Origin: Thermoanaerobaculum sp.
GTDB lineage: Bacteria > Acidobacteriota > Thermoanaerobaculia > Multivoradales > UBA5704
Length of the DNA stretch: 64,000 nucleotides
Assembly: GCA_021154885.1 (NCBI GenBank)
Contig: JAJKHS010000082.1
Span: 62,001-126,000 of the forward strand
Reading direction: 5' to 3'
The notes below the pieces were generated by a model. That model was not told where the DNA came from. It did not search any database and was given only the letters and a program-made list of their open reading frames with translations. Of the stretch, positions 47,686 through 55,411 are shown one piece after another (within the stretch, counting starts at the first letter, position 1; the number at the start of each line of letters is the position of its first letter). Position numbers and translations under genes: made by a program.

Positions 47686-50255
47686 CGGACCCGTCGTTGC
47701 TGCAACGCCTCGCCCTGTTCGCGAGGCGGCGGTACCGGACGGTCTTCCTGCTCACCGGCATCCTGGTGGCGATCTCGCTCGGCCTCATCCTGCGGCTCAC
47801 CTTCGACACCGACATCCTGAACCTGCTGCCGCGCAAGAACCCCGCCGTCCGCGCCTATGTCGAGACCCTCCACGACTTCGGCAGCAGCACCCTGCTGATC
47901 ATCGCCGTCCGCATCCCCGAGGGCGCGGTGGCCGAGCCGTACGAGACCTTCGCCGACGAGTTGGCGGCGCGCCTGTCCAGGCTGCCGGAGCTGAAGAGCG
48001 TCGAGCACCGGATCGGCGATCCCGAGGAGCTGCTGCGCACCTTCTTCCCCAAGTCCGTGCTGTTCCTCAACGCCGACGGCCGCCGCCAACTGGCCGCCCG
48101 CCTGACGGACGACGGCATCCGCCAGCGGGTCTCCGAGCTGCGCCGCCAGCTCTCCACGCCGCAAGGGCTGGCCGTCAAGCAGCTCGCCAAGCTCGATCCC
48201 CTGGGCCTCGCCCAGATCTTCCTCGGCCGCGTCGAGAGCTCCCGTGGCACCCTGCAGGTGGACTGGACCAGCGGCTACTACCTCTCGCGCGACCACCGCA
48301 TGCTGCTCATCCTGGCCGAGCCGGTGCAGCCGCCCCAGAACCTCAAGTTCAACGAGCGGCTGGTGTCCGGCGTCCACCGCGTCGTGGACGGCACCCTGGC
48401 GGACTGGAGCCGGATCGCGGGGCAGGAGGCGCCGGCGAAACCTCGGGTGGACCTGGGCGGCGCCCATCTGACGGCGCTCTCCGACTCCTCGCTCATCCGC
48501 TACGACATGGTGGTTAACATCATCACCTCGGCGCTCGGCGTGCTGCTGCTCTTCCTTTTCGCCTTCCGCCGCCTCGGCACGCTGGCCTACGCCTTCCTCC
48601 CCCTGCTCTGCGGCCTTATCCTCACCTTCGGCTTCGCCAAGGCGACGGTGGGCTCGCTCAGCTCGGCGACCAGCGTGGTGGCGGCGCTGCTCATCGGCCT
48701 GGGAATCGACTTCGTCATCGTCTCCTACGGGCGCTACGTCGAGGAGCGGCGGCGGGGCGCCAGCGTCGAGACGGCGCTGATGGCGATGAGCGGCCTGTCG
48801 GGCCGGGCCGTGCTGGCGGGCGCCATCACCACCACCGCCACCTTCTACGCTTTCACCTTCACCGATTTCGTGGGCCTGCGGCAGATGGGCCTGCTCACCG
48901 GCACCGGCATCCTCTTCTGCGCCGCTTCGGTGCTCATCCTGCTGCCGGCCCTGCTGGCCTGGAGCGAGGACCACCACCAGCGGCGGAAGACCGCGCCCCA
49001 CCTCTTCCTCCACAGCTTCGGCTCGGACGTGCTGATGCGCGCCTGCATCCGCCACCGGCGGATCACCCTGGTGGCCGGCATCATCGTCACTGCAGTGGCT
49101 CTGGGGTTCGCCTTCTCCATCCGGTTCGACGAGAGCATGAAGACCATGCGGCCCCAGGGCAACGAGGGGCTTGACGTCACGGCGGAGGTGGGGCGGACCT
49201 TCGGCTCCGGCTTCGACTCCATGACCCTTCTGTTGTCCGGGAGTTCGCCCGGCGAGGTGCTGACGCTCGCCGGCAAGGCGGCGGCCGGCGCCCAGAAGCT
49301 GGTGGATCAGGGGGTGCTCTACGGCTACACCGGCGTCACCTCGCTGATCCCGCCGCCGGCGCAGCAGACCGAGGTGCTCCAGTGGCTGGAGACCGAGCGG
49401 CACGGCGCGCTGGACCTCGTCCGCATCCGGGCCACATTCGCGGACGCGGCCGGCCGGCAGGGGATGCGCATGGAGCCCTTCGAGCCCGGGCTCGCCCTGC
49501 TGGCCCGGGCGGTGAACCTGTCGGGGCCCATCGGCGTCGCGGACTTCCGGCAGCAGAAGCAGACGCAGCTCCTCCTCGACCGCTTCCTCAAGCAGACGGA
49601 CCACGGCTGGCGCGGCGCTGTCCTCCTCTATCCGCCGAGCAACAAGTGGCGGCGTGAGGCGCCCCCCGAGGCGCTGGCGCTCGGAGCGAGCCTTGGTCCC
49701 CACGCCATCCTCACCGGCACCAACGTCGTCAACCAGACGGTGCGCCGCGAGGTGCTGCGCGACGCCTGGATCGCCGGCATCCTGGGCTACCTGGTGGTGG
49801 CCGTCATCCTGTGGCTCAACTTCCGCACCCTGCGTCACACGGTCATGGCCCTCGCCCCGCTGACCCTGGGCATCCTCTGGATGGTGGGGAGCATGTCCGC
49901 CCTCGGAATCCAGATGAATTTCATCAACATCTTCGTGACCACCATGATCATCGGCATCGGGGTGGACTACGGGATCTACGTGCTGCACCGCTATCTGGAG
50001 GTGCGCGATCTGCCGGACGAGGAGTTCGAGCGCGGCATCCTCGAAACCTGCAAGGCGGTGCTGGCGGCGGCCACCTGCACCATCGTCGGCTTCGGCTCGA
50101 TCACCTTCTCCCACTACCCGGGCCTGATCTCCACCGGCAAGGTGGCGATCCTCGGTGCCCTCTGCACCTCGCTCGTGGCCATCACGCTGCTCCCCACCTT
50201 CCTGAGCTGGCGGCGCGACGTGCGCAAGCGGCGGGATTTCCGCCGGGCCGCCTGA
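47682..50255 (+). CDS. RND/MMPL-family transporter
   Basis: The 857-residue protein has the two-repeat RND plan. One helix (about 22-42) is followed by a large periplasmic loop, then five helices with the conserved LLIGLGIDFVIVSYGRYVEE. The second half repeats this with a helix at about 465, a second loop, and MIIGIGVDYGIYVLHRYLEV. The buried Asp residues of these motifs carry protons. It resembles HpnN/MMPL exporters of lipids or hopanoids, consistent with coupling to pgsA through the TTG start overlapping the pgsA stop. Substrate is unknown. Confidence 0.88.
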   Translation: MTDPSLLQRLALFARRRYRTVFLLTGILVAISLGLILRLTFDTDILNLLPRKNPAVRAYVETLHDFGSSTLLIIAVRIPEGAVAEPYETFADELAARLSRLPELKSVEHRIGDPEELLRTFFPKSVLFLNADGRRQLAARLTDDGIRQRVSELRRQLSTPQGLAVKQLAKLDPLGLAQIFLGRVESSRGTLQVDWTSGYYLSRDHRMLLILAEPVQPPQNLKFNERLVSGVHRVVDGTLADWSRIAGQEAPAKPRVDLGGAHLTALSDSSLIRYDMVVNIITSALGVLLLFLFAFRRLGTLAYAFLPLLCGLILTFGFAKATVGSLSSATSVVAALLIGLGIDFVIVSYGRYVEERRRGASVETALMAMSGLSGRAVLAGAITTTATFYAFTFTDFVGLRQMGLLTGTGILFCAASVLILLPALLAWSEDHHQRRKTAPHLFLHSFGSDVLMRACIRHRRITLVAGIIVTAVALGFAFSIRFDESMKTMRPQGNEGLDVTAEVGRTFGSGFDSMTLLLSGSSPGEVLTLAGKAAAGAQKLVDQGVLYGYTGVTSLIPPPAQQTEVLQWLETERHGALDLVRIRATFADAAGRQGMRMEPFEPGLALLARAVNLSGPIGVADFRQQKQTQLLLDRFLKQTDHGWRGAVLLYPPSNKWRREAPPEALALGASLGPHAILTGTNVVNQTVRREVLRDAWIAGILGYLVVAVILWLNFRTLRHTVMALAPLTLGILWMVGSMSALGIQMNFINIFVTTMIIGIGVDYGIYVLHRYLEVRDLPDEEFERGILETCKAVLAAATCTIVGFGSITFSHYPGLISTGKVAILGALCTSLVAITLLPTFLSWRRDVRKRRDFRRAA

Positions 50256-50262
50256 AAGGGCG

Positions 50263-51183
50263 CTATTCCGGGGCGGCGGAAATTCTCCGCGCCACGTCCT
50301 CCACCGCCGCTGCAACGTCCTGCGGCACTTCCTCTTGGAGGAAATGTCCGGCGGCCGTCCGCGTCACCGGCGCGTCGGGAAGAGCCCGCTTCAGATGACG
50401 GAGGGCTTTGCCGAGGATGGGATCGCGCATTCCCCAGACCAGGGCGGCCGGGCCGCGGAAAGAGAGGACCCACTCCGCGCCGCGGCGCAGGGCAGGCATG
50501 CTCGGGTGGTCCGGCCCGCTCGGCACCATGCGGGCCAGAGCGAGAGGCGCGACCCGGTCCCGCCAAGTCCGCAGCGGCCATTGGTAGGCCCGGGCCACCT
50601 CGCCGCGAATCGAGCGCTTGTCGCCTTGGATTGACCCGAGCACGTTCTGGGGAAACCCGAAGCCGCGGAAGACGAGGTCGCTCACTACCGGGATGCGGGC
50701 GAAGCGGTGGAAGAGAGTCCCTTTGGGATGGGCGGGCACGGTCACCGCCGTGTTGGCGAGGACGAGCCCGGCGATCCGCTCCGGCAGCCGCGCCCCGACC
50801 TGGGCCGCGATGGGCCCGCCCCAATCCTGACCGACCAGGATCACCCCGCGCAGGTCCAGAGCCTCCACCACCTCCGCCATCGCCGCCCCATGCCGGTCCA
50901 CCGTATGGTCCGCGATCCGCGGCAGCCGGTCCGAAAGGCCGAGCCCGAGGAGATCCGGGGCCACGCACCGGAACCCTGGCAGCAGGGTGATCACCTTCCG
51001 CCACAGGAAGCTCCACGTCGGATTGCCGTGCAGCATCACGACGGGCCGCGCCGCCGGGTCGCCCTGATCGACGAGGTGGATCCGCCGGCCGGTGTCCGGA
51101 CCGGACTGAAGGACGTGGACGGCCCGCCGGTAGGGGAGGAGGGGCGCCAGGAAGGCGGGGAGCGGGGGCGGAGGGAGGGGCAT
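50263..51183 (-). CDS. Alpha/beta hydrolase, haloalkane dehalogenase-like
   Basis: The 306-residue protein has HGNPTWSFLWR (oxyanion and halide-binding region), the nucleophile Asp120 in LVGQDWGGPIAAQVG, the acid in WGMRDPILGKAL and His in AGHFLQEE. An aspartate nucleophile with the Trp next to it and the HGNPTWS motif are characteristic of haloalkane dehalogenases and their close relatives; epoxide hydrolases lack this set. Substrates cannot be inferred. It is convergent with the MMPL gene, seven bases apart. Confidence 0.8.
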   Translation of the reverse strand: MPLPPPPLPAFLAPLLPYRRAVHVLQSGPDTGRRIHLVDQGDPAARPVVMLHGNPTWSFLWRKVITLLPGFRCVAPDLLGLGLSDRLPRIADHTVDRHGAAMAEVVEALDLRGVILVGQDWGGPIAAQVGARLPERIAGLVLANTAVTVPAHPKGTLFHRFARIPVVSDLVFRGFGFPQNVLGSIQGDKRSIRGEVARAYQWPLRTWRDRVAPLALARMVPSGPDHPSMPALRRGAEWVLSFRGPAALVWGMRDPILGKALRHLKRALPDAPVTRTAAGHFLQEEVPQDVAAAVEDVARRISAAPE

Positions 51184-51250
51184 GGGAAGCTCTTCCAGGA
51201 AGGGCAGGGCGAGTCTATCCGTGTCCTCGTTCCCCGAAAACCCTCTCTGC

Positions 51251-51256
51251 TACAAT
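51251..51256 (+). promoter_or_regulatory. -10 box of the phd-PIN operon
   Basis: TACAAT lies six bases before the antitoxin ATG at 51263, predicting a leaderless transcript. No Shine-Dalgarno sequence or strong -35 box is visible. Confidence 0.5.
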
Positions 51257-51262
51257 GCCCGC

Positions 51263-51502
51263 ATGGGTACCGTCAGCCTACAAGAACTTCAACTCGACCC
51301 CGACGCCCTGTTGGACCGAGTTGAGGCCGGAGAACACCTAGTCGTGGTCCGCGGCGGCCGCCCGGTCGCTGAGCTACGGCCCGTTCCCGCCACCCAGCCC
51401 GGTCCGCGACCGTTCGGCCTCTGCGCCGGGGCGTTCACGGTCCCGGACGACTTCGACGCGCCGCTGCCGGAAGAAATCCTGCGAGGGTTCGAGGGGCGGT
51501 GA
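51263..51502 (+). CDS. Phd/YefM-type antitoxin
   Basis: The 79-residue protein has the Phd/YefM N-terminal fold (VSLQELQLDPDALLDRVEAGEHLVV..RGGRPVAEL), which binds the operator as a dimer, and a C-terminal toxin-neutralising tail (PDDFDAPLPEEILRGFEG). The Met at 51263 is chosen because homology begins there and a TACAAT box precedes it; upstream in-frame sequence is unrelated. It overlaps the PIN toxin by four bases. Confidence 0.85.
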   Translation: MGTVSLQELQLDPDALLDRVEAGEHLVVVRGGRPVAELRPVPATQPGPRPFGLCAGAFTVPDDFDAPLPEEILRGFEGR

Positions 51503-51891
51503 GGCTGCTACTCGACACCCACGTGTTTCTCTGGTACATCACCGCCGACCCGAAGCTCCCGGCCACTTTCCGGGCGGCCAGTGAGGACCCGGCCAACGAG
51601 GTATACCTGAGCGTCGCCTCGGTCTGGGAAGCGGTCATCAAGTACCACCTCGGCAAGCTCCCACTCATGGCCCCGCCGGCCGACTACCTGCCGCGGCAGC
51701 GGGACGCACACAGGATCGCCAGCCTGCCGATCGACGAGGGAGCGATGTCACACCTGGCCGGCCTGCCACCGTTCCACCGCGACCCCTTCGACCGGTTGCT
51801 GGTCGCACAGGCACTGCAACACGGGCTGACGGTCGCCACGGTCGATCCGGACATTGCGGCTTATCCCGTCCCTTTACTTCCGATGGCCTAA
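51499..51891 (+). CDS. PIN-domain ribonuclease toxin
   Basis: The 130-residue PIN protein has LLLDTHVFLWY (first catalytic Asp), the mid Glu in LSVASVWEAVIKYHLGKL and FHRDPFDRLLVAQAL (further Asp residues), then TVATVDPDIAAY. This is the PIN group often paired with Phd/YefM antitoxins. The GTG start overlaps the antitoxin stop (GTGA). It likely cleaves RNA when free. Confidence 0.88.
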   Translation: MRLLLDTHVFLWYITADPKLPATFRAASEDPANEVYLSVASVWEAVIKYHLGKLPLMAPPADYLPRQRDAHRIASLPIDEGAMSHLAGLPPFHRDPFDRLLVAQALQHGLTVATVDPDIAAYPVPLLPMA

Positions 51892-52037
51892 ACGTTGATG
51901 GGGCTCACCGGTGGCTTCAGCCGTCCGGTCAAGACCCCGAGAATTAGGCGCGGCCTCAAGACGTAGCTTCCCAATTATGATGTCATCGGTTGAGGTAAGG
52001 TCCAGTGACCACCCATTGAGATATCGGCGACAAAAAG

Positions 52038-52811
52038 TCAACGCTTGCGAATGGCGGCATATTCAACTTTCGCCCACTGGTAGCTAGAATCTAGCCACGG
52101 TCGAACCGAAAGTATCTTAACCACAGTTCCTGTTGGAAGCACGTCGATGACCTCTGGGAACTCACCAACGAGCGTCGGCATGCCTGATCGGACATTCAGT
52201 TGACCGGTTCTTCGACTCACTCTTTGTGAAGTGCTCTGAATAGATTCCGGCGCAGATGATGCCGGAAAGTCAAAATATTGTGTTTTCCACGCCTGCAAGT
52301 CTGGTTTGTAGTCACCAAGGTACGCCCACCCTTGCCGAATAGATGGTGTCTCTGGGCTAGAAACACTGGAGGTCGGTATTGCAGCGGTTGTTGGTGCCGT
52401 GGCCGGGCGTGCGAAGATGTCATCCAATGAGTGATCGTCGAAGATGACCGCAAGTCGAGTAGCCAATTGCTCGTCATCTGAATTTTTTATCACGCGGAGA
52501 GCAATTGATCGACGTTTGGTATCCGGATTCAGTAGTTCCTGATAAAACCTCTGAATCGTTTCCAGTCGTTGAAGCTTTAGTTGGTTACTCTCTATTGCTG
52601 CGTGCTGTGCTTCCACTTCCTTTTGACGAAGGCTTTCTTGCTTCTGCTGGTCACGTTGTTGTTGCGCGAGAAGTGCCTTCTGAGACTCCTGCTGCACGCT
52701 ATACGTGAAGGTAAATATTAAACCCACCAAGGCAATCAACGGACTCCCTATTACGTTGAGTTTGTCCCAAAAATCTTTTGGCTTTGATCGATTATCCATA
52801 TCCGAACTCAT
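52038..52811 (-). CDS. Membrane-anchored coiled-coil protein with SH3-like C-terminus, low GC
   Basis: I do not recognise this 257-residue protein as a whole. A single membrane helix (IGSPLIALVGLIFTFTY) near the N-terminus is followed by a Gln/Glu/Lys coiled coil (about 40-90), a charged helical part, a Ser/Thr/Pro linker, and a C-terminal bacterial-SH3-like segment (GQLNVRSGMPTLVGEFPEVIDVL and WAKVEYAAI). Base composition is clearly lower in GC than the rest of the window and codon use differs, so it was probably acquired by transfer. No partner gene is adjacent. Confidence 0.7.
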   Translation of the reverse strand: MSSDMDNRSKPKDFWDKLNVIGSPLIALVGLIFTFTYSVQQESQKALLAQQQRDQQKQESLRQKEVEAQHAAIESNQLKLQRLETIQRFYQELLNPDTKRRSIALRVIKNSDDEQLATRLAVIFDDHSLDDIFARPATAPTTAAIPTSSVSSPETPSIRQGWAYLGDYKPDLQAWKTQYFDFPASSAPESIQSTSQRVSRRTGQLNVRSGMPTLVGEFPEVIDVLPTGTVVKILSVRPWLDSSYQWAKVEYAAIRKR

Positions 52812-53200
52812 GCTCGTCTCCTTTAAGACGGTGACCCCTTTTATGCCTCGGGACTACACTAGGGTGGCTAATGTGGATGGCGTTGGGCGGCTGCGTCAGC
52901 AGTCCACTCGGACGCCTGGGTTGACCGCCCGAGTCATCTGTGTGCTTCCGTTTAGTTATTGAAATAGCCATGCTTTTGTCCTCTCCGCAAACGTCTTTAG
53001 TCCAAACGGCCGGGGGAGTCCGAGGCGGTCCTGGCAGGCGCCACTTTGCCGACCCGGCTGGGCTGGGAGAGGGCGGCATGCTGCAAATCAAGAATCTGCC
53101 CGAGCCTCGCCATGCTCGCTAGACTAGGCGGTCTGAAGGTCCTAAATTGCTCGGTGAGCTGCTCGTACGCCGCAAGAGCGCCGACGGCGAGCTGACGGCT
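52812..53200. other. Gene-poor, lower-GC spacer
   Basis: I see no convincing gene in this segment between the SH3-like protein and vapC. A 38-codon frame on the minus strand (52997-53113) has no good ribosome-binding site and no recognised similarity. The composition is mixed, with GC-poor sequence at the left and typical GC at the right, suggesting a junction of acquired and native DNA. Confidence 0.5.
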
Positions 53201-53602
53201 TCAGCTCCGCATCGTCTTCAGAGGACGGACCTGCCGTATCCGTTCAAAGTCATCGTCGTCGTGAAGGAGGAAGCCATCGTGCTCCAAGACAAGTTGGGCG
53301 ATCAAGCAATCCACCGAGCTGCGGATCGTGACCCCCTTTCGCCGGCAGTCGTAGAAGATCCGTGCCGCGTCTCTATGCGCGGAAACGGAGTCGGCAGGCA
53401 ACAGCAGATCCTGGGACCCCAGGTACTCCGACAAGAGCTTCCACTCCCTCTCGTCCCTGGCGCCCTGCAGGACCTCTTGAAAGCAGACGGCCGGTATCGA
53501 GAATGGGATCCCGTCGTTTTCGAGATCCTCCAGGCGATCCGTCGCCGGGGTTGCCCTTCCCTGAAGCCAATCGATCAGGACGGAGGAGTCGACGACGATC
53601 AA
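53201..53602 (-). CDS. vapC: VapC-type PIN-domain toxin
   Basis: The 133-residue PIN domain ribonuclease has IVVDSSVLIDWLQG (first Asp), PAVCFQEVLQGARDE (Glu) and RSSVDCLIAQLVLEHDGFLLHDDDDF (later Asp cluster). VapC toxins cut tRNA or rRNA and are inhibited by VapB. The start overlaps the upstream antitoxin stop by four bases (ATGA). Confidence 0.9.
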   Translation of the reverse strand: MIVVDSSVLIDWLQGRATPATDRLEDLENDGIPFSIPAVCFQEVLQGARDEREWKLLSEYLGSQDLLLPADSVSAHRDAARIFYDCRRKGVTIRSSVDCLIAQLVLEHDGFLLHDDDDFERIRQVRPLKTMRS

Positions 53603-53802
53603 CGCTCGTCAGTCCTGAGAGTCTTGTAGTCGTAGCCGGGGGCGAGTTCGATCTTGCCTTTGAGGTCCAGCAGACTTTTCCTCTTCCTGGTGGCGACGAG
53701 CAGCCGCAAGGCTTCGTGAACCACCTCCTTCTTGGTCTTCATTCCGGTCACCCGGATCGCTTCGGACAGGAGATCGTCATCCAAGACGATGTTCGTTCTC
53801 AT
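53599..53802 (-). CDS. vapB: VapB-type antitoxin
   Basis: The 67-residue protein has a ribbon-helix-helix start (MRTNIVLDDDLLSEAIRVTG followed by KTKKEVVHEALRLLV) and a charged C-terminal segment that would embrace VapC. The Met at 53802 has a GGAGGT ribosome-binding site; an upstream alternative at 53820 is less likely. A TAGGAT element just upstream and a structured leader with boxA precede it. Confidence 0.88.
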   Translation of the reverse strand: MRTNIVLDDDLLSEAIRVTGMKTKKEVVHEALRLLVATRKRKSLLDLKGKIELAPGYDYKTLRTDER

Positions 53803-53851
53803 GAAGGCACCTCCATACACATGATCCTACACCTATCGAAGCCAGCGTGCA

Positions 53852-54009
53852 GCGCCGAGAAAGGCGCAGCGCTTTTCCTGTAGAGCGCCAGACAAAGTCC
53901 GCGGACCCCGGGAGCCACCCCGGGGCCCGCGGCAAACCCGCCCAGCCACAGCTAGGCCGGGGGAGTGGTTGGACTCCCAGTCCCCCGGCGAATTCAGTTG
54001 TCAAAGAGC
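53852..54009 (-). promoter_or_regulatory. Structured leader with rrn-like boxA before vapBC
   Basis: Reading on the minus strand, GCTCTTTGACAACTGAATT (54009-53991) matches the boxA antitermination core found in rRNA leaders. Three stem-loops follow: 53989-53981 with 53964-53956 (9-bp stem), 53932-53919 with 53912-53899 (about 13 bp, one mismatch) and 53867-53863 with 53856-53852. This is an unusual leader for a toxin-antitoxin operon; it could be a displaced rRNA leader or a regulatory RNA. It has no reading frame of note. Confidence 0.5.
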
Positions 54010-54067
54010 TCCCGCCTCCCCTTGTTACTCCCCCTACATGCAGTTATCAAGACACGAAGTCGGGGAA

Positions 54068-54112
54068 TTGTCAAGAGACCCTCTTGACAAACTTCGCCGG
54101 GCACTGCACTAT
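54068..54112. promoter_or_regulatory. Perfect palindrome with divergent -35 boxes
   Basis: TTGTCAAGAG (54068-54077), a three-base loop and CTCTTGACAA (54081-54090) form a perfect inverted repeat. Each arm contains TTGACA facing outward. On the plus strand TTGACA (54084-54089) is followed 17 bases later by CACTAT (54107-54112), driving the 145-residue gene. On the minus strand TTGATA/TGATAA occurs 18-19 bases from the other TTGACA, toward the boxA leader. A single dimeric regulator could control both directions. Confidence 0.6.
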
Positions 54113-54278
54113 CCCGCTTGAAGCTGCATAACAAGACGGACTCCGCGGCGCGCGGCGATTGCGCATACAGAGGGGCTGGCAGGAATTCAGGCGAGGCGGA
54201 GCTTGGCGCGGTTCACGGTTTTCGGCAATGACGCCGGAATTTAAGGCGGCCCTACGGGGCCACGAAAGGAGAAGCGCG

Positions 54279-54716
54279 ATGGCAACCGAGAGGACGTACA
54301 CAGGGAAGTTGGGAGGGCTGCAGCGGCTCAGCATCGCTCTGGCCGCCAACAGCGCCGACCTCAAGGATCTGGAGGGAACGCGCAACAAGCTGGAAGGGCT
54401 GATGAACCAGGTCCAGGACGGGGTGAAGAGGCAGGCGGCCCTCCGGGCGGAGAAGCAGGACATCTCCCGGCAGCTCAAGACCCTCTTTGTCGAGAGCGAC
54501 CGGCTGGCCAACGTGGTGCGCGTGGCGTTGAAGGCGCATTACGGCATTCGGGCGGAGAAGCTCGTTGAGTTCGGCCTGCAGCCGTTCCGCGGACGCAAGG
54601 CGAAGGCGGCTCCGGGGACACCCGGGACGCCGCAGGCGCCCGGCTCTATCCCGGCGCACCCCACCCCGACGCCGGCGCATCCCACCGCGCCGGCGGTCGA
54701 CACCACCACCAAGTAG
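54279..54716 (+). CDS. Hypothetical helical protein with Pro/Ala-rich tail
   Basis: The 145-residue protein has a helical core in two heptad-rich parts (LGGLQRLSIALAANSADLKDLE and a following basic coiled coil; QDISRQLKTLFVESDRLANVV), then a GIRAEKLVEFGLQPFRGRK segment and a disordered Pro/Thr/Ala tail. I have an impression of similar uncharacterised proteins in Acidobacteriota but cannot name a family. AAAGGAG precedes the ATG by eight bases. About 190 bases separate it from the palindromic promoter. A strong terminator follows. Confidence 0.75.
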   Translation: MATERTYTGKLGGLQRLSIALAANSADLKDLEGTRNKLEGLMNQVQDGVKRQAALRAEKQDISRQLKTLFVESDRLANVVRVALKAHYGIRAEKLVEFGLQPFRGRKAKAAPGTPGTPQAPGSIPAHPTPTPAHPTAPAVDTTTK

Positions 54717-54732
54717 CATCTCTACGCAGCGA

Positions 54733-54759
54733 GGGGCGTGCCCGGCACGCCCCCTTTTT
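54733..54759 (+). terminator. Rho-independent terminator
   Basis: GGGGCGTGC (54733-54741), loop CCG, GCACGCCCC (54745-54753) then CTTTTT: a perfect 9-bp stem and T-tract directly after the 145-residue gene. It insulates tandem array 2 from upstream transcription. Confidence 0.92.
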
Positions 54760-54777
54760 GCACTCTTTTTCCCAGAG

Positions 54778-55310
54778 TCTCCAGACATCGCTCCAGAGTC
54801 TGTGGACATCGGTCCAGAGTCTGTAGATCCAAGCCGTTGTCTCTAGACATCGGTCCGGCGTAAGCAGACATCGGGCTGGCGTCTACAGATCCAGGCCGAT
54901 GTCTGTGGATCCAGGCCGATGTCCACAGACTCCAAGCCGGCGTCTCCAGACATCGGACTGGCGTCTCCAGATCCAGAGCGATGTCTGTAGATCCAGGCCA
55001 GCGTCTCCAGACATCGCTTCGATGTCTACAGATCCAGGCCAGAGTCTCCAGACATCAGTCCGGTGTCCACAGATCCAGGCCGATGTCTGCTTACACTGGA
55101 CCGGCGTCTCCAGACATTGGACTGGCGTCCGCAGATCCAGAGCGATGTCTGTAGATCCAGGCCAGAGTCTCCAGACATCGCTCCGATGTCTACAGATCCA
55201 GGCTGTTGTCTCCAGACATCGGTCCGGCGTCTCCAGATCCAGGCCGATGTCTGTAGATCCAGTCCGGCGTCTGCTTACACTGGACCGTTGTCTCCAGACC
55301 TCGGACTGCC
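54778..55310. repeat. Tandem array 2: about 26 alternating 20- and 21-bp units
   Basis: The array is made of two unit types: A, 20 bp, typified by TCTGTAGATCCAGGCCGATG, and B, 21 bp, typified by TCTCCAGACATCGG plus TCCGGCG. A rarer variant, C, contains TCTGCTTACACTGGACCG. The order B-A-A-B-A-B-A-C is repeated (second time with one extra A), a higher-order period of about 164 bp. The units correspond to the reverse complement of array 1 at 8937. It lies between a terminator and the Rpn nuclease gene. Because units are 20 and 21 bp, no reading frame is conserved. Confidence 0.9.
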
Positions 55311-55411
55311 ATCGCCTCCCCGAAAACCCCCTCGCCAGAGCCCCATTCTTCTAGGGGTTGCAAGATCGGGCCTGGTTTTTCCGTCTTATAGAGGGTGGAG
55401 ATCCCAAACTC

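Noticed and set aside
52997-53113. 38-codon minus-strand frame in the low-GC spacer
   Set aside because: There is no ribosome-binding site, no recognised similarity and no neighbouring partner.
54778-55310. Array 2 considered as a CRISPR array
   Set aside because: There are no constant repeats separated by unique spacers; all of the sequence is repeat-derived and degenerate. No cas genes are present.
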